DNA from: DSNY01 sp037442465
GTDB taxonomy: Bacteria; Pseudomonadota; Gammaproteobacteria; Burkholderiales; Burkholderiaceae_F
Assembly: GCA_037442465.1 (NCBI GenBank)
Contig: JBBIQI010000121.1
Location: 1-10,551, forward strand
Length of the DNA stretch: 10,551 nt
Reading direction: 5' to 3'
This document shows positions 1 through 7,243 of the stretch, one piece after another. The notes beneath the pieces were generated by a model that saw only the letters and a list, made by a program, of their open reading frames with translations, did not search any database and was not told the origin of the DNA. Each line of letters starts with the position of its first letter. Position 1 is the stretch's first letter. Both the position numbers and the translations under genes were made by a program.

Positions 1-450
1 CGCACGCGCGGCAGCGCGTTTCGCGGCCGTCTTGCCGGCGGCTGCCTGGCCGTCCCCGCGGGCGCGGCGCGCAGCGATCCGGTCGGCGGCGAGCTTCAGC
101 CGCACCGGCTTGCTGCCCCACATTTCCTCCAACTCGTAGTACTCGCGGATCGCCGGCTGCATGATGTGCACGACGATGTCGCCGAGGTCGACCAGCACCC
201 ACTCGCCGCTGTCGGTGCCCTCGACGCTGACGACCTTGCCGCCGGCGGCCTTGACGCGCTCGGCGACGTTGGCCGCGAGCGCGCGCGTCTGCCGGTTCGA
301 GGTGCCGCTCGCGAGCACGACGCGGTCGAACATGTCCGACAGGCCGACCGTGTTGTAGACCTTGATGTCCTGGCCCTTGACGTCTTCCAGCGCGTCGACG
401 ACGACGCGTTGCAGTTTCTGCAGATCGGGTGCGTTAGCGGTATAGGTCAT
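1..450 (-). CDS. rsfS: Ribosome silencing factor RsfS, C-terminal end cut by window edge
   Basis: RsfS (Iojap/DUF143 family) binds ribosomal protein uL14 on the large subunit and blocks joining of the subunits when nutrients are scarce. I translated 150 codons from the ATG at 450 without meeting a stop. The core starts MTYTANAPDLQKLQ and carries the family signatures: a DALEDVKGQDI stretch near residue 20, LASGTSNRQTRA near 48-59, and GEWVLVDLGDIVVHIM followed by REYYELEEMWG around 83-113. The window ends in an Ala/Lys/Arg-rich tail (KTAAKRAAR) beyond the conserved domain, a disordered extension of a kind common in Burkholderiales; its stop lies outside. The start overlaps the nadD 3' end by 17 bases, which suggests coupled translation. 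No clear Shine-Dalgarno precedes the ATG. The family call is secure; the C-terminus is unknown. Confidence 0.95.
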   Translation of the reverse strand, partial: MTYTANAPDLQKLQRVVVDALEDVKGQDIKVYNTVGLSDMFDRVVLASGTSNRQTRALAANVAERVKAAGGKVVSVEGTDSGEWVLVDLGDIVVHIMQPAIREYYELEEMWGSKPVRLKLAADRIAARRARGDGQAAAGKTAAKRAAARA

Positions 451-1075
451 GCGCGCGAATATAGTCCAGCACCGCCGCCGGCACGATCTGCGCGAGCCGC
501 GCATCGCGTTCGGGCGAGGCGGGTGCGCGCAGCAGCGCACGGATCTCGGTCGCCGAGGCGTCGACCGGCTCCATCTCGAGATCGACGATGCGGCCTGCCG
601 GCCGGCCGGCGAGCTTCGCGGGCCGGGCCCAATGCTCGTTGTAGAACTCCTGCAGCGGCCACGACAGCGTCAGCACCGCGTCGTTGCGGCGCGCGACCGC
701 GATGTGCGCAAGATCGAGCAGATGCGTCCAGTCGCGCCAGGTGTCGAGCCGCTCCATCTGGTCCGCGCCGAGCACGAGCACCAGCGGCGTATCGGCGCCC
801 AGCGTTGCGCGCAGCGCGCGCAGCGTGTCGATCGTATAGGTGGGACCGGGGCGCTCGATCTCGCACACGTCGAGGACGAAGCGCGGCTCGCCGGCGATCG
901 CCAGCGCCACCATCTTCGCGCGGTGGGCGGCGGCGGTGACCTCCGCCTTCTGCCACGGCTGGCCTGCCGGGATGAAGCGCACCTGGGCGAGCCCGAGCCG
1001 CTCGAGCGCGGCGCGCGCGAGCGCCAGATGACCAACATGGATCGGATCGAAGCTGCCGCCGAGCAGGCCGATCAT
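434..1075 (-). CDS. nadD: Nicotinate-nucleotide adenylyltransferase
   Basis: NadD transfers AMP from ATP to nicotinate mononucleotide, giving deamido-NAD, the penultimate step of NAD synthesis in the cytosol. The 213-residue length is normal for the family. The N-terminus has the nucleotidyltransferase signature GGSFDPIHVGH at residues 6-16, with the HxGH-type ATP-binding histidines, then FIPAGQPWQK near 34-43. The C-terminal SATEIR near residue 173 matches the family's (S/T)xxxIR phosphate-binding motif. The gene starts 4 bases after the hemF stop and overlaps the start of rsfS by 17 bases. The order hemF-nadD-rsfS points to one operon. Any Shine-Dalgarno would lie inside the hemF 3' end; a GGGAG there is somewhat far from the ATG. 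Confidence 0.96.
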   Translation of the reverse strand: MIGLLGGSFDPIHVGHLALARAALERLGLAQVRFIPAGQPWQKAEVTAAAHRAKMVALAIAGEPRFVLDVCEIERPGPTYTIDTLRALRATLGADTPLVLVLGADQMERLDTWRDWTHLLDLAHIAVARRNDAVLTLSWPLQEFYNEHWARPAKLAGRPAGRIVDLEMEPVDASATEIRALLRAPASPERDARLAQIVPAAVLDYIRAHDLYR

Positions 1076-1079
1076 TCGA

Positions 1080-2078
1080 TCACGCCCACTCCCTGGCCCG
1101 CAGAAAGTCGGTGTACAGCCGTTCCTCGGCCGATCCCGGCGCGGGCTTCCAGTCGTAGCGCCACTTCACCACCGGCGGCAGCGACATCAGGATCGACTCG
1201 GTGCGGCCGCCGGATTGCAGGCCGAACAGCGTGCCGCGGTCGTAGACCAGATTGAACTCGACGTAGCGGCCGCGCCGGTACGCCTGAAAGTCGCGCTCGC
1301 GCTCGCCGTACGGATGGCTGCGGCGGCGCTCGACGATCGGCACGTAGGCCTCGAGAAAGGCGTCGCCCACCGCGCGCAGCAGCGCGAAGCTGCGCTCGAA
1401 GCCGAGTTCGTTGAAATCGTCGAAGAAGATGCCGCCGATGCCGCGCGGCTCGTTGCGGTGCTTCAGGAAGAAGTATTCGTCGCACCACTTCTTGAAGCGC
1501 GGGTACTTGTCGGTGCCGAAGGGATCCAGCGCCGTCCTGCACGCGGCGTGGAAGTGCGCGGCGTCTTCCTCGTACGCGTAGTACGGCGTCAGATCCATGC
1601 CGCCACCGAACCACCAGACGTCGGCGCTGCGCGCGGCCGCCGGCGGGCGCGTGATCTGGGCCGGCTCTGCTGCCGCCCTCTCTCCCGGGGGCGGGGCGGC
1701 GGCGTTCGGCGCCCGCGCGACGAAGCAGCGCACGTTCATGTGCACGGTCGGCACGAAGGGATTGCGCGGGTGAAACACGAGCGACACCCCCATCGCCTCA
1801 AAGCTGCGCCCGGCCAGCTCGGGCCGCTGCGCGCTCGCCGAAGGCGGCAGTCTGGCGCCGGTGACATGCGAGAAGCCGACCCCGCCGCGTTCGAGCAGGT
1901 TGCCCTCTTCGACGATGCGCGTCAGTCCGCCGCCGCCTAGCGGTGCGTCGCGCGGCTTTTCCCACGCGTCGCGCAGGAACGGCGTGCCGTCGAGCTGCTC
2001 GAAGCGCGCAACGATCCGCTGCTGCAGATCCAGCAGATATTCGCGGACGGACTGGGTGTCGATGGAGTCCGAATGCAC
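1080..2078 (-). CDS. hemF: Oxygen-dependent coproporphyrinogen III oxidase with a Pro/Ala-rich insertion
   Basis: HemF oxidatively decarboxylates two propionates of coproporphyrinogen III to give protoporphyrinogen IX, using O2, in the cytosol. Diagnostic blocks are present: GGGGLTRIVEEGN near 47-59, HRPELAGRSF-type sequence near 84-92 (here QRPELAGRSFEAMGVSL), VWWFGGGMDLTPYY near 154-167, KKWCDEYFFLKHRNE near 196-210, and YGERERDFQAYRRGRYVEFNL followed by GGRTESILMS. The protein has 332 residues against about 300 for E. coli HemF as I remember it. The extra length is mainly a segment at residues 122-153 (bases 1620-1715), where E. coli has about 7 residues and this protein has 32. The start is a GTG at 2078; the only upstream in-frame room is 8 codons with no start codon, and no good Shine-Dalgarno is visible. 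It lies 24 bases after the small partner gene. Confidence 0.95.
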   Translation of the reverse strand: MHSDSIDTQSVREYLLDLQQRIVARFEQLDGTPFLRDAWEKPRDAPLGGGGLTRIVEEGNLLERGGVGFSHVTGARLPPSASAQRPELAGRSFEAMGVSLVFHPRNPFVPTVHMNVRCFVARAPNAAAPPPGERAAAEPAQITRPPAAARSADVWWFGGGMDLTPYYAYEEDAAHFHAACRTALDPFGTDKYPRFKKWCDEYFFLKHRNEPRGIGGIFFDDFNELGFERSFALLRAVGDAFLEAYVPIVERRRSHPYGERERDFQAYRRGRYVEFNLVYDRGTLFGLQSGGRTESILMSLPPVVKWRYDWKPAPGSAEERLYTDFLRAREWA

Positions 2079-2102
2079 GTCGAGGCAGTTCGAACTGAAG
2101 GA

Positions 2103-2333
2103 TCAGGCGGCGGCTGCGAGGGCCGCGATGTCCTTGAAGTATCGACCGTGGGTCTCGCGCAGCGCGGTTTCGCTTTCCGCGTCGAGCAGTACGACTTCAT
2201 AGTCGCTATCGTCCCGATGCGCCAGCTCGAGTTTCATGCGGGCTTGCTCGGCTGCGGATCTTGCGTCGTCGGAGAAAGTTTCGAGCCGAAGAAGTCTGCC
2301 CGCGGAGCGCTGGTACTCGATCAGGTAGATCAC
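2103..2333 (-). CDS. Small conserved-looking protein coupled to the RelA/SpoT-domain gene
   Basis: This 76-residue protein has no function I can name. It begins at a GTG (2331-2333) that overlaps the stop of the RelA/SpoT-domain gene as GTGA, so its translation is probably coupled to that gene. The sequence looks like a compact mixed alpha/beta protein: a short strand (MIYLIEYQR), a charged helix around residues 19-40, a strand YEVVLLDA near 45-52, and a final helix ending in an alanine run. No signal peptide, membrane segment, cysteine pair or DNA-binding motif is visible. I recall small proteins of this kind following stand-alone RelA/SpoT-domain genes, but cannot confirm it here. It could be an antitoxin, a regulator or a structural partner. 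Its GC is lower than its neighbours (35 of 60 bases at 2161-2220). Confidence 0.75.
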   Translation of the reverse strand: MIYLIEYQRSAGRLLRLETFSDDARSAAEQARMKLELAHRDDSDYEVVLLDAESETALRETHGRYFKDIAALAAAA

Positions 2334-3034
2334 TTCTTGCTCCTGCGCGCGTCGATTTGTCTGATCATCTTCCGGAAGTCCTCCACGAGCTGACGCCTGA
2401 GATCGGCACGTTGCAGGGCAGTCGCGACTCTTTCCGCAGCGTCTAGATCCGTCGCGGCGATGCGCTGCTCCAGATTCTCGAAGTTGGCTATCAGTTGCGA
2501 GGCGCTCTGCAGCAGTTCACGTGCCGGCTCGGGACCGGTGCCGTACTTTAGCCCAGGATCGAGCAGATCGGAGAGGCGCTCCGAGATCTCCGCCCATAGA
2601 TGCTGCAACTTCGTGCGAACCTGGATCTCTACCGGTTTGTCGTCCACGCGAGCGATGACATGAAGCGCGCGGTATCCATGACTGGGGTCCTTTCGCCGAT
2701 CGTGCACCCTCGCTTCGGGGAACGCCGCCAACAAAGCCGTCAACGCGCGCTCCTGTTCCGCGGTGTCGGCAACGACAATCCGGCAGCCCGCAATGTCCTG
2801 GATTTGACTGAGCCGAGCGTGCTCTCGCCGCAGCTTGGCGATGATGGACGTCGTGGTCTTGGCACGCCGGCCAGTGGTCGCAAAACTCGCCTGCCGCCTG
2901 ATTGCGTTGACCACTGCATCGTAGGCAGGACTGAAGGAGCGCCGATACTCATCGAGAAGCCGCAGCTTCGGACACCGACCCCTGCTTCAACGTTTGCCCA
3001 GGCGGTCGACTTGCGACTTCGTGAGAAGGCTCAT
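2330..3034 (-). pseudogene. RelA/SpoT synthetase-domain protein, 5' end interrupted by frameshifts and a TGA
   Basis: This is a single-domain alarmone synthetase-like protein (RelA_SpoT family); no HD hydrolase or TGS domain is present. The natural start is the ATG at 3034, overlapping the peptidase stop as ATGA. It reads MSLLTKSQVDRLGKR and then meets TGA at 2987-2989. The same frame resumes with LRLLDEYRRSF and the intact domain. Counting codons from the ATG, these are RxKxxxS at 57-63, DIAGCR from D80, HGYRALH with Y121, and VEIQVRT with E136, so the Asp/Glu pair expected for pyrophosphate transfer is kept. Between the two parts, the alternative frame starting one base back reads LKQGSVSEA, which fits the family's linker. 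Two small indels therefore seem to have occurred. An internal GTG at 2914 could start a 194-residue product lacking the first helix. It may be a pseudogene, a readthrough gene, or a sequencing or assembly error. Confidence 0.8.
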
Positions 3035-5040
3035 GCGCCTGGCGCGCCCAGATGCCGCCCGATGAACCCCAGCACGTTCTCGTACCACGCGACGATGTTC
3101 TTCGGCTTCAGGATCCAGTGATTCTCGTCGGGGAAGACCAGCAGTTCGCTCGGCACGCTGTGGTACTGCAGCGCTTCGAACAGGTTCAATCCTTCGTTGA
3201 TCGGGCAGCGGTAGTCGAGCTCCCCGTGGATGATCAGCACGGGCGTCTTCCACTGCTTGATGTGGCGGATCGGCGCGTAGCGGTCGAAGCGGGCCGGGTC
3301 CGCGTACGGGTCCTCGCCGCCCATCTCCAGATACCACCACGCCGGGTGGTCCGTCGTGCCGGTGAACTGCGCCATCGTGGCGATGCTCGCGTGCGTGATC
3401 AGGCACTTGAAGCGCTGCGTCTGCGTGCCGATCCAGTTCGTCATGTAGCCGCCGAAGCTGCCCCCCATCGCCATGATCCGCCTCGGATCGACGTCGGCGC
3501 GGCTCTCCAGCGCGTCGGTCACGGCCATCAGGTCCTTGAAGCACTGGTCGCCCCAGACGTTGCCCCAGATGCCCTGGATGAACTCCTGGCCGAAGCCGGT
3601 CGAGCCGCGTGGATTCGGCAGCGCGACCGCATAGCCCTGCGCGACCGCCAGCAGCGGATTCCAGCGCCAGTGCCAACCGTCGACGTCCATGCCGATCGGG
3701 CCGCCGTGGATCCACAGCAGCGTCGGGCACTTCTTCGCGCCCTTCGGTTTGACGATGAAGCTTTGGATCGGCACGCCGTCGGTCGACGGGACCTTGAAGC
3801 TCTCAACCTCGGCCCACTCGTTGGCCGGCGCAAACCCCGACAGCCGCGCGAGCGGCCGCGGCGTTGCATCGGCCGTCTCGTCGAGCACGTAGCACTCGGG
3901 GGCATCGAGCAGCGTCGAGCGGATGCAGGCGATGCGGCCGTCGGCGAGCGCCGTCGCCTCGCCGTGCGCGCCGCCCGCGCTCGGCGCGACGAGCCGCTGA
4001 ACCTTGCCGCTGGCGGTGTCGATCGAAAACAGCGGCGCGAGCCCGTCATCGTCGGCCGCAACGATCAGGCGCCGGCCGTCGGCGCTCCAGTCCGCCAACT
4101 GCGGCCAGCGGTCCCAGTCGGCCGCAAGCGACCGCAGACTGCCGCTCGCCACGTCGATCAGCGTGGCCAGCGGCCGCACGACGACCTGCGGGCTGCGCAC
4201 ACTGCGCACCGTCGCGATCGTGCGGCCGTCCGGCGAAAAAAGCGGCGACTCGAAGTTGACGTTGTCGGCTTGGCCGAAGACGCGCTGCTGCTTCGTTTCG
4301 ATGTCGATCAGCAGGATGGTCGAATCCAGTTCGCGGTCCTTGCCCGGGGTCTGCCGCGTCACCGCGACTAAACGGCCGTCGGCGGAAACGTCGAGCGCCG
4401 GCTCGATCGCGAATTCGCGTCGTGCTGCGGGCGTCAGGTCGACGCGGTTCGTGCCGTCGCCGGCATACGCGATCACGTGCGTGACCGCGAGATCGGAATT
4501 CTCGTGCAGCCAGTGATCCCAGTGACGCACCGGCTGCTGCGTGAAGCGGCGCGCGCTCGGCCCCTTCTTGGCGCGTTCAGCGGCGGTTTCGCGCTGCTTG
4601 TCGTGCTCCACGCCCGGGATGACGGGCGCGAACAGCACGAGCCGGTCGGCTGCGCGCGCGAACTTGAAGGCCTCGACGCCGAGCGGCTCGTCGGTCAACT
4701 GCCGCGGTTCGCCGCCGTCCTTCGGCAGCAGCCAGACCTGCATCCGCTTGTCGGCGTCCTCGTCGGCCTTCAGTTCGTTGGGCCTGCGGTTGGAAAGGAA
4801 GCCGAGCGCGCCGTCGCGGCGAAAGCACGGTGCGGCGTCCTTGCTGTCGCCGCGCGTCAATTGCGTCGCCGGCGAGCCGTCGGTCGGCACCTTCCACAGG
4901 TCCGACACGTACTTGGCGCCTTCGCGGTCGAGCCGCTGCACCGCGACCGCAAGCCAAGTGCCGTCCGGCGCGGCGGCGATCGACGTAACGCGCGCGAGCG
5001 CGATGTGCTGCTCGACGGTGTAGGCGGGTGTGCTCGTCAT
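3031..5040 (-). CDS. S9-family serine peptidase (prolyl oligopeptidase / acylaminoacyl-peptidase type)
   Basis: The enzyme should cleave short peptides, removing residues or acylated residues from their ends. The 669-residue protein has the S9 layout: an N-terminal beta-propeller (about 1-410) with TolB/WD-like repeats such as SADGRLVAV and SPDGRTIATV, then an alpha/beta-hydrolase domain. The catalytic triad can be placed: Ser528 in GGSFGGYM, Asp609 in IHGELDYR and His641 in DENHW. The oxyanion region LWIHGGPIG lies near 442-450. There is no signal peptide, so it is probably cytosolic. The start ATG at 5040 is 30 bases after the methyltransferase stop, with AAGAG about 7 bases upstream. The stop overlaps the start of the RelA/SpoT-domain gene. 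The substrate cannot be told from sequence; whether it is closer to acylaminoacyl-peptidase or to a dipeptidyl peptidase is open. Confidence 0.92.
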   Translation of the reverse strand: MTSTPAYTVEQHIALARVTSIAAAPDGTWLAVAVQRLDREGAKYVSDLWKVPTDGSPATQLTRGDSKDAAPCFRRDGALGFLSNRRPNELKADEDADKRMQVWLLPKDGGEPRQLTDEPLGVEAFKFARAADRLVLFAPVIPGVEHDKQRETAAERAKKGPSARRFTQQPVRHWDHWLHENSDLAVTHVIAYAGDGTNRVDLTPAARREFAIEPALDVSADGRLVAVTRQTPGKDRELDSTILLIDIETKQQRVFGQADNVNFESPLFSPDGRTIATVRSVRSPQVVVRPLATLIDVASGSLRSLAADWDRWPQLADWSADGRRLIVAADDDGLAPLFSIDTASGKVQRLVAPSAGGAHGEATALADGRIACIRSTLLDAPECYVLDETADATPRPLARLSGFAPANEWAEVESFKVPSTDGVPIQSFIVKPKGAKKCPTLLWIHGGPIGMDVDGWHWRWNPLLAVAQGYAVALPNPRGSTGFGQEFIQGIWGNVWGDQCFKDLMAVTDALESRADVDPRRIMAMGGSFGGYMTNWIGTQTQRFKCLITHASIATMAQFTGTTDHPAWWYLEMGGEDPYADPARFDRYAPIRHIKQWKTPVLIIHGELDYRCPINEGLNLFEALQYHSVPSELLVFPDENHWILKPKNIVAWYENVLGFIGRHLGAPGA

Positions 5041-5070
5041 CCTTGTGCTCTTGTTCGAACGGAAGGGGGA

Positions 5071-5772
5071 CTATTGTGCTCGATCCCCCGCTCGTACCGT
5101 TCCCCAGCCGATGTACGCGGTATCCAGCAGGCGACGCTCCCAGCGGAAGTCGGGCACCCAGTGCGCGAGATGACGCCACGGCTCGCGCAGTCCCGCTGCG
5201 GTGGTGCGATAGCGCCAGCCGCGCCACAGCACCGACCAGTTCAACGGAAACAGCAGCGGGTGGGTCTTCTTCAGGCCGGCCACGGCCACGCGCGCACCGG
5301 GCCGGGCGCGCGCAAACACGTTGGCCAGCGCCGATTCCGACGGCAGGATGTCGTGCGTGTAATGGAACAACAGCGCATCGAACGGTGCGCCTTCGAGCAG
5401 CGGCGGCGCGAGGGCGACGCGTACCAGATCGGCAACGATCACGTGAACGTTGGACCAGCCCGCCTGCCGCACGCGTTGCTGCGCGATGCGCGCCATCTCC
5501 GGCGACAGCTCGACGCCGACCACGCATCCGTTGTCGCCGACGCGCTCGCGCAGCGGCTCGAAGGACAGCCCGGTGCCGCAGCCGACATCGAGCACGCGGT
5601 CGCCCGGCCGCAGTTGCAGCTTGTCGATGCAGCGCAGCCGGCGCGGCATCTCGCGCCGCGCGCTGGCGTCGTAGCTCGCCGCCAGCCGCCGGTAGCGCCG
5701 GAGCGCGAGCCTCGAGTCTGGACCGCCGTTGCGACGCATGGCGATGGCCGGCGCGTCGCCGCCGCTGCTCAC
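5071..5772 (-). CDS. Class I SAM-dependent methyltransferase, substrate unknown
   Basis: The 233-residue protein transfers a methyl group from S-adenosylmethionine. Motif I is VLDVGCGTG at residues 60-68; the acidic residue that would bind the SAM ribose is Glu88 in VGVELSPEMA; motif II-like IVADLV and a post-motif ARPGARVAVAGL follow. A leading segment YRRLAASYD resembles the N-terminus of UbiE/phospholipid-type methyltransferases. The C-terminal third has several tryptophans and aromatic residues (NWSVLWRGWRYR), which may contact a lipid or the membrane surface; no real membrane span is seen. I chose the GTG at 5770-5772: it overlaps the purD stop as GTGA and has GAAGGG six bases upstream. 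The ATG at 5739 is the alternative and would give 222 residues. Substrate could be a lipid, quinone or small molecule; nothing here decides. Confidence 0.88.
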   Translation of the reverse strand: MSSGGDAPAIAMRRNGGPDSRLALRRYRRLAASYDASARREMPRRLRCIDKLQLRPGDRVLDVGCGTGLSFEPLRERVGDNGCVVGVELSPEMARIAQQRVRQAGWSNVHVIVADLVRVALAPPLLEGAPFDALLFHYTHDILPSESALANVFARARPGARVAVAGLKKTHPLLFPLNWSVLWRGWRYRTTAAGLREPWRHLAHWVPDFRWERRLLDTAYIGWGTVRAGDRAQ

Positions 5773-7043
5773 GCGCGGCCCTTCAGCGCGCGATGACCGA
5801 TGTCGCGGCGAAACTGCATGCCCGCGAAATGCACCTGCGCGACCGCCTCGTACGCGCGCCGCTGCGCCAGGTGCACGGAGTCGCCCAGCGCGGTCACCGT
5901 GAGCACGCGGCCGCCGCTGGTGACGAGGCGGCCGTCGACGAGCCGCGTGCCCGCGTGGAAGATCACGCAGTCTGCGGTGTCGGCCGGAAGCCGCTCGATC
6001 GCATCGCCCTTGCGCGGCGCGTCCGGGTAGCCCGCCGCGGCCAGCACGACGCCGAGTGCGGTGCGGCGGTCCCACTGGACCTCGGCGCGATCGAGCGTGC
6101 CGGCGAGTGCGTGTTCGAGCAGATCGACCAGGTCGGACTTCATCCGCAGCAGGATCGGCTGCGTTTCCGGGTCGCCCATCCGGCAGTTGAACTCGAGCGT
6201 GCGCGGCCGCCCGTCGCGGCCGATCATCAGCCCCGCGTACAGAAAGCCCGTGTAGACGACGCCGTCGGCGGCCATGCCGTCGATCGCCGGCTGGATGATC
6301 TCGCGCAGCACGCGCGCGTGCAGCTCGGGTGTCACGACCGGCGCCGGCGAATAAGCGCCCATGCCGCCGGTGTTCGGGCCCTGGTCGCCGTCGCGCAGCC
6401 GTTTGTGGTCCTGGCTGGTGGCCAGCGCCAGCGCATGGCGGCCGTCGCTCATCACGATGAAGCTCGCTTCTTCGCCGTCGAGGAAGTCCTCGATCACGAC
6501 GCGCGCGCCGGCGGCCCCCATGCGGTTGTCGACCAGCATCGAATCGATCGCGGCGTGCGCCTCGGCGACGGTCGAGGCGACGACCACGCCCTTGCCGGCC
6601 GCGAGCCCGTCGGCCTTGATCACGATCGGCGCCCCTTTGCGTTCGACGTAGGCGCGCGCCGCGGCAGCGTCGGTAAAGGTCTCGTAGTCGGCGGTCGGAA
6701 TGCCGTGGCGCTTCATGAACGCCTTGGCGAAGTCCTTCGAGCTTTCGAGCCGGGCGGCCGCTTGCGTCGGACCGAAGATGCGCAGCCCGCGCGCGCGAAA
6801 GGTATCGACCACACCCGCCGCGAGCGGCGCCTCGGGGCCGACCACCGTCAGCGCGATGCCTTCGGCGACAGCGAAGTCCGCGAGCGCGTCGCTGCCGTCG
6901 ATCGCGACGTTGACCATCCGTCGGTCCCGCGCAGTACCGCCGTTGCCCGGCGCAACAAAGACGCGCTGCACGCGCGGCGAAGCCGCCAGCTTCCACGCCA
7001 GCGCATGTTCGCGGCCGCCGCTTCCGATCACGAGAATCTTCAT
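5769..7043 (-). CDS. purD: Phosphoribosylamine-glycine ligase (GAR synthetase)
   Basis: PurD joins glycine to 5-phosphoribosylamine using ATP, the second step of purine synthesis in the cytosol. The 424-residue length is typical. The N-terminal domain opens MKILVIGSGGREHALAWKL, followed by APGNGGTA and VVGPEAPLAAGVVD. The ATP-grasp domain follows, with FGPTQAAARLESSKDFAK, IKADGLAAGKGVVVA and the metal-binding region EFNCRMGDPETQ. The C-terminal domain contains GVVLAAAGYP and SGGRVLTVTALG. The ATG at 7043 is the family's usual start; no strong Shine-Dalgarno precedes it. The stop overlaps the methyltransferase GTG. Related species place hemF directly after purD; here four other genes sit in between. 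Confidence 0.97.
   Translation of the reverse strand: MKILVIGSGGREHALAWKLAASPRVQRVFVAPGNGGTARDRRMVNVAIDGSDALADFAVAEGIALTVVGPEAPLAAGVVDTFRARGLRIFGPTQAAARLESSKDFAKAFMKRHGIPTADYETFTDAAAARAYVERKGAPIVIKADGLAAGKGVVVASTVAEAHAAIDSMLVDNRMGAAGARVVIEDFLDGEEASFIVMSDGRHALALATSQDHKRLRDGDQGPNTGGMGAYSPAPVVTPELHARVLREIIQPAIDGMAADGVVYTGFLYAGLMIGRDGRPRTLEFNCRMGDPETQPILLRMKSDLVDLLEHALAGTLDRAEVQWDRRTALGVVLAAAGYPDAPRKGDAIERLPADTADCVIFHAGTRLVDGRLVTSGGRVLTVTALGDSVHLAQRRAYEAVAQVHFAGMQFRRDIGHRALKGRA
5779..5784 (-). promoter_or_regulatory. Ribosome binding site deciding the methyltransferase GTG start
   Basis: On the minus strand this reads GAAGGG, six bases before the GTG at 5772. The later ATG at 5739 has no comparable site. 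Together with the GTGA overlap with purD, this favours the GTG start. Confidence 0.6.
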
Positions 7044-7104
7044 TTGACGAAGGCAGTTGTCTTGAACCAGGGAGACGCAAAGAAGAGCGTCGTTCTCAGC
7101 GGGG

Positions 7105-7243
7105 ATTGCTCAACCTCGTGACACAGCCGGCTTCCGAGCGCGTCTCGCCCTCGCGGGCACCGCTTCCGTCATCCCGAGCAGCGCGAGGGCCCCCGGCGTT
7201 GCAAGCGGGAGAGATTCCTCGCCTTCGGCTCGGAGTGACGGGG
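7105..7243. repeat. Dispersed repeat, copy A (inverted relative to copy B across yebC)
   Basis: This stretch of about 138 bases reappears as an inverted copy at 8255-8392. Matching blocks in order are TGCTCAAC..CGTGACAC..CCG, then ACCGCTTCCGTCATCCCGAG, GCGAGGG, GCGGGAG.GATTCCTCGCC and CGGCTCGG. The inner part, 7166-7241, has its own imperfect terminal inverted repeats: CCGTCATCCCGAG at the left and CTCGGAGTGACGG at the right, pairing at 11 of 13 positions. A second partial right end, CTCGGAATGACCG, follows at 7251-7263. No transposase is present, so this looks like a non-coding mobile or REP-like element. It sits in the purD/yebC gap. Confidence 0.8.

Noticed and set aside
2985..2995. Programmed ribosomal frameshift at the RelA/SpoT-domain TGA
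   Set aside because: The bases AAACGTTGA do not form a standard slippery heptamer, and two separate shifts would be needed to recover the whole linker.
2987..3730. A minus-strand frame overlapping the end of the peptidase gene
   Set aside because: Most of it is out of frame within the peptidase. Only its last 15 codons matter, and these are the start of the RelA/SpoT-domain gene.
5071..7080. A 669-codon minus-strand open frame covering the methyltransferase and running back through purD
   Set aside because: Only the part from 5772 down carries methyltransferase motifs. The rest overlaps purD in a wrong frame and reads Arg/Ala-rich filler typical of GC-rich DNA.
5028..7121. A long plus-strand open frame opposite purD and the methyltransferase
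   Set aside because: It is antisense to two well-supported genes and has Arg/Ala/His-rich composition with no motif.
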